Origin: Lentinus brumalis
Lineage: Eukaryota; Basidiomycota; Agaricomycetes; Polyporales; Polyporaceae
Length of the DNA: 64,000 nt
Assembly: GCA_001792895.1 (NCBI GenBank)
Contig: MARA01000030.1
Location: 372,001-436,000, forward strand
Direction: 5' to 3'
Both the position numbers and the translations under genes were made by a program. The notes under the pieces were generated by a model. It was not told where the DNA came from. It searched no databases and was given only the letters and a program-made list of their open reading frames with translations. Of this stretch, positions 56,589-64,000 are shown piece by piece; within the stretch, counting starts at the first letter, position 1, and every line of letters begins with the position of its first letter.

Positions 56589-57601
56589 GCCAACATGTGA
56601 CCCTTGTGCTGCTACTCAAGTAAACATCCTTGACAATCTCGGCCACGGACTTCCCACAGCGCAAGATGATCGTCTTTACGAACGAGGACCGTTGCCGCAC
56701 GCGGAGAGACAGCAACAAAGTTAGTCAAAGGCCGTAAATATCATCAAATGAGCAACACCCTCTCACGAGGGTATAGGCATCAGGCAACGTCGCCCTGGCA
56801 GCATATTATGGGGAATCCAATCTGTCGTGCACGCAAAATCAGCTGTAGGAGCAATACGCGAGCGATGATACACCTGCCCGACGCACGCGCAACCGCCCGG
56901 CTTGTGGAGATATTGATCCGCGAGTCCCCTGAGCCTGAAGAAATGCTGACCGACTTCGTCGAATCTTTCGCAAATTCCACCACCAGGATCACACCTTGCA
57001 CTCAGTTTCCCCAGTCCGTCCGCGAACGTTGCGAGTCCGTCGAAGGCTGTCTCAGATGCCGTCCGCGTGCCTCTGTTTCCGTGGACATTTAGTGTAGTGC
57101 TGCAGTTCATCTGCCAACACTGTCGGCATGCGCCCCTCACGGCTGGGCAATCGCCTTTCGTTATGAGCCGGACCTTCCACAGCACCTTGATCCAACGGAG
57201 CTCTTCTGTCTCGCCGTACGCGGCGGGTGTAAGTACACCTGCCTGCGTTGTCGAGACCTTGTGTTGCGTCCTAGATGAGGGGATAAATGAGGGGGTTTCA
57301 ACGCACCTCGACTGCCGGCGTACGACAACATCGCAGCGAATATAGATGTCCCCGTCGTCTGGGTGTCAAAGGGGATGATCATTACAATACGTGCATATCG
57401 CTCAAAAAGTCCGAATTCTGCAGTCATCCCTACTAAGGTCGGACGTCAGCAGTGAACAGGATCTGTACGCTGAGGACTACTCACAGCGAATGACCTTCGC
57501 CTTCACGAGGTTCCAAGGTCGTGTTGCCGATGCCATCCAGAGCTGAGACGTCAGGCCACCTATTGCCACCTGGCAAGCATGACATCGCGTACCTCACATC
57601 A
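56589..57601. other. Intergenic
   Basis: About 1 kb without recognised genes. A 114-codon plus-strand frame at 56748-57092 includes a helical stretch (ATARLVEILIRESPEPEEML) but shows no family and no intron context. The 3' UTR of the next gene lies at the right. Confidence 0.4.
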
Positions 57602-58855
57602 TCACCCCGAGTACGAGTTCTTCAAGAGGCGAGCGTACTTCGCGGTCCAGGGCGACAGCTTCATGTACTTCTTCGCGAACTCGAGCATCTCGCCCTTGAG
57701 GCATGCGACGTGGAGTGCAAGGGGGTCCACGGCATGCTTCCCGAAGAGCTGCGTGTAGAGCGTGTCCAACAGCTTCGTCTCCTCCGCGTTCTTGCAGTTT
57801 CCATAGCCGTAGTCGGCCACGACGGAAGGCGCGGGGGGCGTGTGCTCACCCGGACGGGAATGGCAAACGTCCTCAATGTAGAACTTCAGCCTCCACACCG
57901 ACTTGAAGGTGGACGGAGAGCCGGACATGACGTCTCGGAAGAGCGGGTGATGGCCGACGTCGACGATGCCGTAGCGCACGAAGAGCGCAGGGATAGCGGA
58001 ACGCTCATACGCCTGGCAGAACTCCTCGAAGGTGCAGCGGGTGAAGAGCTCCGCGTAATTGAAGCCAAGGTTGACGTTGAGCGCCTGTTCGGCGACGAAG
58101 CCGAAGGTGAGACGCAACTCGATGTCCGGGTCAGGAACGCCCGGATTCTGGATCACGGCAACGAAGAAGAAGCAGCTGTGTTGGTTCGTGGAGAACTTCG
58201 CGCTCTTGGAGAGCAGCGTGGCGAAAGTGTCGTGCGGGGAGCCGCCAGCATACGGCCACACCTTGAGAAGCATAGCGGTGACGGAGGTCATAGTTTGGCG
58301 TACAGTGGTGACTGGATCGATCGAGGAGCCATCGAGGAGATACTGATGCTTCAAGAACCAGTCGTACAGGTCGCCTTTCTCCTCTTTGGCCTCAAATACG
58401 GACTTGATGCCCTCGACGAGCCGGCCCTCCTTCTGCCATGTCCGCAAAGTCTTGAGCGGGACGCGGAAGTGACGAACGAGTTTCTGATAGACCATACACA
58501 GCCTGTTCACGCCTTCTGAGCCGAGGATCCGCAGCGCCTTGTCGAAGCCATAGTCGACACAGGTCTGGTGGTGGGGAGGTACTTTGCAGTCGTCGCGCCC
58601 AAGGTCGCGCGCAAGATAGTAGACCGTGCTGATGGGCTTTCCGGCCTTGCAAACGAAGATGTGCTTCTCCCAATCCGTCTTCTGGCACTTCTTGCTGCAG
58701 TACCGGACCTTCTGACATTCGGCGCAACACTTCAAGTCGGACGAAGTGATATCGCAGTCCGCGTAGCCGCAGCGCTGTTCGTCCGCCATCTAGGTATCAC
58801 ATCAGTCGCGATCGTCAGAGGCCAACTGCAGGCGGGCGATGCTCACCTGCTGCAT
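57602..58855 (-). CDS. MYND zinc-finger protein, family B, 2 exons
   Basis: Exon 1 (58855-58847) encodes Met-Gln-Gln, exon 2 (58789-57602) starts at MADEQRCGYADC; total 399 codons. The inner ATG at 58789 is a possible alternative start. MYND: CGYADC, LKCCAEC, VRYC, KKCQKTDW, HIFVC. The body follows the 55.2-kb copy: YLARDLGRDDCKVPPHHQTCVDYGFDKALR, LRTWQKEGRLVEGIKSVFEA, YDWFLKHQYLLDG, LTFGFVAEQALNVNLGFNYAELFTRCTFEEFCQAYERSAIPALF, DVMSGSPSTFKSVWRLKFYIEDV, and the end module LLDTLYTQLFGKHAVDPLALHVACLKGEMLEFAKKYMKLSPWTAKYARLLKNSYSG. Near-identical stretches with the neighbour suggest recent duplication or gene conversion. Confidence 0.85.
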
Positions 58856-58909
58856 TGCGGGGCACGCGTCGGTGAAAGTGAGGAAGACCCGGGAGAGACA
58901 GACGGTTCA

Positions 58910-58943
58910 GCTTATGTTCCCCCGGGTGCCGAATAGAAGGTGG
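58910..58943 (-). promoter_or_regulatory. Family B promoter module
   Basis: Minus strand: CACCTTCTATTCGGCACCCG then GGGGAACATAAGC. Same order and spacing as at 56554-56588, about 55 nt upstream of the 9-nt first exon. Confidence 0.65.
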
Positions 58944-59421
58944 CACTGTGACGCTGTGCTGCCACTGAGGCCAGTTGCGTCCTTCACGCTTTCGACCAAA
59001 GTGTTTTCACAGGCAAATACGAGCAGCCCAGAGGAGATCGACAACAATTCGAAAGCCGTGAACGGCAGACGCCCACTCAGCATCAAGCAGTGGCTAAGAT
59101 GATGAGAGACAGACATGCCTTCCTTCGGTTGGTGAGTGTCGCATTGAGACCTCAAGACTTTGAAAGTGAGAGGTAACGTCAACGTACCTCTACCGGACCT
59201 ACCTCGACTACCTCGACCGGAGTGCGTCTAGCGCGCACAGCTTGTCGGCCACAGCAGTCATCGGGAGTGACGGTGACAAAATGAATACAGTATGAGCATA
59301 ATCTGCAAGATTCTCCGCGATCTGGAGTCATTTCTACTCAATCTTGGACTCAATCGTCAGTAGTGAGAGCAAGCACGACGCGGTAACTGACGCACCTCTA
59401 CCCGCTGACATCGGCAGCGGT
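58944..59421. other. Intergenic
   Basis: Spacer between tandem minus-strand family B genes. No gene seen. Confidence 0.4.
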
Positions 59422-60795
59422 CTACGTCTTCTTCAAGAGACGCGTGTACTTCGCCGTCCACGGCGCGAGCTTCACATACTTCTTCGCAAACTCCAACAGC
59501 TCGCCCTTCTGGAAAGCCTCGTGCAACTGAAGAGGGTCCGCTCCACTGTTCTCCGCAAAGAGCTTCGTGTACAGGTCGTCCAGCAGCTTCCAGTCCACGA
59601 TGCCCTTGCAGTTGTTGTACCCGTAGTCATACCCCGCTTCCGGTGATGGCACGTGTTCGGAACCCGGCTTGGAGGACACGACCTTGTCGATGTAGTGCTT
59701 CAGGTGCCACACGGACTTGCAGAAGCGAGGCGAGCCCGCCATGACGTCGCAGAAGAGGCGGTCCCTCTTCCCCAAGCCCTTGCTTTCAAACAGAGCTGGG
59801 ATCGTCGACGTCTCGTACGCAGTGCAGAACTCGTCGAAGGTGCATCGCTTGACGAGGTCTTGGTACAGTCCGCCCAGCCCGATCTCCGCGCCTCCGCAGT
59901 TCGTGGAGACGAACCCGAAGGTCAGCCACGAGGGCAGGAACGGATTGGGTCGCTTGCTGGAGAGGGCGACGGAGACAAACAGGAAGCACGCCGTCCGCTC
60001 GGGAGACAGTGCAGAGAGCCCCGCCTTCATCTGGAGCTCGGTGGCGTCCGGCGAACCACCCATATACGCCCACCCTTTCCGCCACATCGCAAGGTTGCTC
60101 TCAATGCTGACCTGAGTAGCGCGGTTCGGGTCGACCGGAGACCCATCGAGAAGATCCTGGTGCTGCAGGAACCACGGGTAGTATCCGCCTCTGTTCTCTG
60201 GAGGGAGCGCCTCGTACGTCTTCTTGATGTTCTCGACCAGTGCGCCCTCGCTCTGCCACTTGCGCAGCTCCTTCTCCGTGACTCCCAGCATGAAAAGCCC
60301 CTTGTACAGACTGAGCAGGTTGTTTTCGGAGTCGCCGCGAAGCGTCTTGCTCGCCTTGTCGAAGCCGTAGTCGATGCGCGTCTGCCCGTCCACTGGGATG
60401 ACGTCGTTCCGGATGTCGCGGCTCAAGTAGTAGACGGTGCTGATCGGCTTGTTGACCTTGCAGTCGAAGATGTGTGCCGGCCATTGGTCCTTTTGGCATT
60501 TGGGGCTGCAGTACGCGATCTTCCGACAACCCGAGCATCGCTTCATGTCGGGCGATTCCTCGCCACACCAAGCACAATGTGTGCAATCTGAGGAGGCCGG
60601 AGCGGCCTGACACAAGTTCGGTGAGCATATCCCTCGCTTCCTGAGATAGCAAAGAAAATATACCATGAACCATGCACTGGGTGAAACGCCAGATTCCGCA
60701 ATTGAAGCATCTGCATCGCATATGTACATTCTCGACAGATTCTCGCCGAATTCCTGGGCAAATGTCATATAGCGAGCTATCTGTTCGCTATTCAC
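59422..60795 (-). CDS. MYND zinc-finger protein, family B (divergent member)
   Basis: The open frame is 458 codons, but residues 1-63 are doubtful. They overlap an inverted repeat, and a good acceptor (TGTCAG, exon high end 60606) precedes AAPASSDCTHCAWCGEE, so the real first exon is probably short and elsewhere. MYND: CTHCAWCGEESPDMKRCSGC, IAYC, PKCQKDQW, HIFDC. Body: NKPISTVYYLSRDIRNDVIP, GQTRIDYGFDKASKTL, LRKWQSEGALVENIK, NRGGYYPWFLQHQDLLDG, WLTFGFVSTN, CTFDEFCTAYETSTIPALF, DVMAGSPRFCKSVWHLKHYID, LLDDLYTKLFAENSGADPLQLHEAFQKGELLEFAKKYVKLAPWTAKYTRLLKKT. It shares NRGGYYPWFL with the split copy at 30.5 kb, so these two form a second subgroup. Confidence 0.75.
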   Translation of the reverse strand: MNSEQIARYMTFAQEFGENLSRMYICDADASIAESGVSPSAWFMVYFLCYLRKRGICSPNLCQAAPASSDCTHCAWCGEESPDMKRCSGCRKIAYCSPKCQKDQWPAHIFDCKVNKPISTVYYLSRDIRNDVIPVDGQTRIDYGFDKASKTLRGDSENNLLSLYKGLFMLGVTEKELRKWQSEGALVENIKKTYEALPPENRGGYYPWFLQHQDLLDGSPVDPNRATQVSIESNLAMWRKGWAYMGGSPDATELQMKAGLSALSPERTACFLFVSVALSSKRPNPFLPSWLTFGFVSTNCGGAEIGLGGLYQDLVKRCTFDEFCTAYETSTIPALFESKGLGKRDRLFCDVMAGSPRFCKSVWHLKHYIDKVVSSKPGSEHVPSPEAGYDYGYNNCKGIVDWKLLDDLYTKLFAENSGADPLQLHEAFQKGELLEFAKKYVKLAPWTAKYTRLLKKT

Positions 60796-61985
60796 GAATT
60801 CTATGCATATCCCTCACAAATATTTGCGCAGGTCTTTTGCCAGCTAATGTTACTCGCGGTCACCGGTCACCACACTTGAGTCACTGTCACTGGCTCAGCT
60901 GTCGTCGACTCGTCATATACTGAGTCGAGCTCGACCACCGTCATCTCGACGCAGCGACACGACGACTTCTCCCTCCGCTGTGGTGATCTGTCGACAGTGC
61001 TAGCTCCTCCTCCTCACGCTCTTTGGCAACAGCTGCGGCTCAAGAGTTCAAGACAAAGTGGTGGGCTGGTCGAGGATGCCGGTATAGGCTTGGGTGGGGA
61101 TCTGGAGAGGCTTGGATGGGATCTGGAGAATGGTACGCCCTTTTGACACTATGATGACCCCCATGACCCTCACGACTTCAACATATAATCAGGGCCCATT
61201 CAGGTGTGTCGTTCTCGTCTACCTCGACCCAGAGGCCTGACCGTCTGCCTTGTATTACGCAGGCAGGTGCATATATGCGCCGCGGTGGCGTCACAGCATC
61301 CCCTCAGTCTTCGAGTCGATGTGCAAGTACCGCATCCGCTTGTATGCACAAGGTATGTCCATCTGGTGCGGGATGCCTCAATCCGCTGCTTACTCCTGCC
61401 GCAAGCATCTAGCATCCTCAACGCTGATCCTGCTCGTGGCCATCATGGTATGTACACCTTCTATCAATGACAGCAGCCATGTCTCACAGTCACCCTCCAG
61501 TCGTGCTCTTGGATTTACGCCAGCACTCTTGAGGTGGGTCATTCTTTTGTTCGCGGTCGCTGTGGGCACACTGGGAAGGAGCACAGCGGGAACGACGAGG
61601 GTATGCCAGTACTACTCCTACCACATATGATATCGTACTAGTTTTGTCAAAATACAATCTTGGTATAGCAGCGTGCAAAATCAGGTGTGATTCAGATTGC
61701 CGGCGGCGGCGGCGGCGACGCTGTGGAGAGCAGCGAGCAAATGCCTGCCTAATATGGGAAGCCAGAGCCTGCTGTCACCAGTGACACCACGTAACGTAAG
61801 TATGTCTCATGAGCAAGCATTTGGCGTGATATCTATGTGGAATATGTCTGGAATACATCCGATATGTGAGCGTGCTAAGCGAATGCGTTATGAGCAAGCA
61901 TCTACGTTGTATGTCTTGGGGATTTGCTTCGAATCTACATATATGACGCACATGCTCTAATTCTGGAATCCGGCGCTTCACCCAG
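60674..61985. repeat. Imperfect inverted repeat pair, ~65 bp arms
   Basis: The arm at 60674-60740 (GCACTGGGTGAAACGCCAGA...) is matched by the reverse complement of about 61920-61985 (CACTGGGTGAAGCGCCGGAT...) at roughly 75-80% identity. The interval between them is about 1.2 kb with no open gene. It may be the terminal repeats of a decayed DNA element. Confidence 0.5.
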
Positions 61986-62475
61986 TGATGGAACAGACAT
62001 AGTGTTGATCGGAGGGATGTGGTTCCTTGTAAGTTGTCGGTGTGGCTGGTTCACAAAACTCGAACACACGCGTCAACACGCGTCATGGCCCATAAGCGAG
62101 CGGCAAGTGCCGCGGGCCCGGTAAGCGCACGACGTTGGTGGTTTCATGCCATGAAGATCAGCATGGTCGCTATCTGGTCGTTATAGAGAAGTCTTTACAG
62201 GCCGGATGAGACACTCCAGTTTGCCTCCTGTTCGGAGACTTACCTCAGCCAGCAGGTACCAACCTCCACTCACCTACATACAACCCTCATGTATGCTATC
62301 ACTTCCTTACTCAAGTACACGGTGACACCCCAAGCGCTGCCGTCACATTTCTCGACACACGGAGCACCGTCGAAAACGCAAAATGAGTCCATCCAGGCTG
62401 TGGCGGCAGATCATTCAGTGCCGCCCAAGTGAATCCAGATACAACGCGTCGGTTCATTCGTGTCAATGGTCCTGG
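60796..62475. other. Intergenic
   Basis: No gene recognised. It includes the possible decayed element up to 61985. Short plus-strand frames (61.2-61.6 kb) lack family signals. The right side holds the 3' flank of the P450. Confidence 0.45.
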
Positions 62476-64000
62476 TCATGACGCACTATTCGTCTCTTCA
62501 TCTCGCCTCCGCTTCCTGAACAGCACCTTCGCACTCGTCGACGGCAGGTTCGCAGGTCCGAAGCGGATGTTCGTCGGCCGCTTGCCCTCCTCCGCGAACT
62601 TCATGTCGTAGTTGAGCAGCAGGTACGCCATCATCGTCTTGATCTCGTTCGCGGCGAAGAACCGCCCTGGGCTGCGGTGGCCATGCAGGGTCAGCACTCG
62701 ATGGACAACAAAGCGAGACAGAAGCGAGGCACTGGATCTCACCATGCATGCTTCCCGTGCCCAAAAGGGAGGAAGTCCACGGACGTGTTCACGAGCTGGT
62801 GCTTCACCGCGTCCTCCACGCCGCCCTCTCGCATCCGAGCGAACCGGAATGGGTCGAACACGTCCGGCTCCGGGTAGCGCGTGTCGTCCGTGTGCGCCGT
62901 CACCGACGCCGCGGCGACGAGCGTGCCCTTCGGTATGCGCGTCCCGTCGGAGAGGGTGACGTCCTTGACCGCCTTGCGGAAGATGTTTACTGCGAGCGAT
63001 TCGGGAGTGAGCGCCACGTCACCCCGATAGATGAGGAGGCAGAGACGAGAAGACGTACGGAGGGAACCGTCCGCGAGGCGCATCGTCTCCTTGAAGAAAC
63101 TGTCGAGCTTGCGCATCTTGCCTAGTGACGCCTTGCTCCACCCGTCATGGGCTACGATCTCTTCGATCTCTTCACGGAGCGGCTGGATATACTGAGGATA
63201 TGCAGCGACATTGTACAGCGCATGCGTGAATGCCTGCGTAGGTCGCGTGTGAGCGAAGTCTGGTTTGGGAAGAGGCAGAGGCAGAGGACGTACCCCACTC
63301 GAGGTGTGGATAGCTCCGAAATTCACGAGCAGGACCTTCTCGACGACGTGCTCGAACGGCGTTCCTTTCACGCGCGCCTCCTCCAATAGCCACTGGAGCA
63401 AGTCGCGCTGTGGTCGAACCAGGTAAGTCTCGCGTGTACTTCATGTGCGGCGGCAGTAACGTACCGGGTGGCCTTCCCAGTCGTCGCCGTGCGCCTCCAT
63501 CATGCGCTGCCGCTCCTGGAGCATGGGAATAACCATCGGCATGAGCTTCTTCTTGTTCTTCGACACCATGGGGACCGCCTTGCCTATCAGCCTGCAGCAA
63601 CCTTGTCAGCAGAACAACGCGGAAACCGAGCGGGCGGGCACTTACGGTTTCAGGAATCCCGGGAACAGGTTGATTAGAAACGAAGAGGCGAAGACATCGT
63701 TCGTGAAGTTTATAGCCACGTCTAGGTATACTTCATCTCGACCTGCGATAGCATCTGGTATCAGGACCTGGCTCTCGGTTGAGACAGCATGTGGACGTAC
63801 AGCGGGGAAGGCCGATGATCACGCGGTTGCTCGCGCGAGCGATCACCTTCTGCACGACGGGCCATATTTGAACTTCCGTCCAGTCTTCCAGGACACGAGT
63901 GAGCCAAAGTGTGCAGTATCCTCCAGACGCGTACTCACCGTCAGTAGCGGGTATATATTCGTTGAACGAGACCGAAATCTCGTCAAACACATCCGGGTAT
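62476..64000 (-). CDS. Cytochrome P450 monooxygenase, 5' end outside window
   Basis: Visible exons (minus): 64000-63939 (partial), 63884-63801, 63742-63646, 63591-63465, 63407-63294, 63233-63059, 62989-62743, 62671-62476. They read through YPDVFDEISVSFNEYIPA, DWTEVQIWPVVQKVIARASNRVIIGLP, NDVFASSFLINLFPGFL, DDWEGHPRDLLQWLLEEA, the I-helix region VLLVNFGAIHTSSGAFTHALYN, K-helix FFKETMRL, PDVFDPFRFARMRE and heme loop FLPFGHGKHACPGRFF. The heme Cys codon is split by the last intron (TG then C). FGHGKHACPGR resembles the CYP512/kaurene-oxidase-like group used on terpenoids; the clan is inferred. The I-helix lacks the usual acidic residue before the Thr/Ser, as in some of these families. Confidence 0.85.

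Noticed and set aside
56748..57092. 114-codon plus-strand ORF between two family B genes
   Set aside because: No domain, no splice structure, opposite strand to all neighbours; probably chance.
1..64000. tRNA, rRNA or other structured RNA genes
   Set aside because: None noticed by eye; the only tRNA-like match is the 15-base primer-binding site of the LTR element. A covariance-model scan would be needed to exclude them.

Overview
The window comes from a filamentous basidiomycete, most likely an agaricomycete wood-decay type. This rests on genes cut by many 45-70 nt introns, a sesquiterpene synthase of the agaricomycete type with a DEYTD motif, two cytochrome P450 families typical of these fungi, long divergent F-box proteins, and two expanded MYND zinc-finger families. 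All gene models below were spliced by eye from GT-AG (one GC-AG) introns, frame continuity and family motifs. Family names come from recalled motifs, not from a search.

Left part (1-30 kb). A sesquiterpene synthase (1.2-2.7 kb) and an 11-exon F-box gene on the minus strand (3.4-6.1 kb) are followed by MYND family A. Family A has an N-terminal domain carrying an ALGR..ASWF.VY motif, a mid-protein MYND finger split by an intron, and a C-terminal region with repeated TGDP..DE motifs. There are two open copies (6.9-9.8 and 20.3-21.6 kb), a 3-kb duplicate with a frameshift (16.0-18.9 kb), one copy with a stop and frameshifts (22.2-23.6 kb) and three fragments (1-230, 2.84-3.16 and 28.7-29.6 kb). 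A hypothetical gene (19.3-20.1 kb), a 12-exon P450 (24.4-26.7 kb) and an F-box gene with an in-frame TAG (27.0-28.6 kb) complete this part. The 9.8-16.0 kb stretch holds only decayed repeats.

Middle (30-47 kb) is a nest of mobile DNA. A MYND family B gene is split by a 659-bp terminal-inverted-repeat element. Next to it lies a very long non-LTR retrotransposon (LINE) bounded by a perfect 16-bp target duplication. Its ORF2 encodes an APE-type endonuclease, reverse transcriptase and RNase H and has two in-frame stops. Into the LINE have inserted a gag-only LTR element (identical 5-bp target duplications, 197-bp LTRs, a primer-binding site matching the initiator tRNA-Met anticodon arm) and a 382-bp hAT-type MITE (perfect 8-bp target duplication).

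Right part (47-64 kb). A P450 3' remnant and an endonuclease IV (APN1-type) gene with an apparent 8-nt exon are followed by MYND family B. Family B genes have an N-terminal MYND finger and about 400 residues. There are four long copies (52.1-53.3, 55.2-56.5, 57.6-58.9 and 59.4-60.8 kb), two truncated copies and an APN1-derived fragment. Three of the long copies share a promoter motif, and two share a 9-nt first exon. The window ends inside a second P450 on the minus strand.

Taken together this is a fast-changing accessory region: birth and death of two MYND families, layered transposons, and a terpene synthase with P450s that may, but need not, act together.
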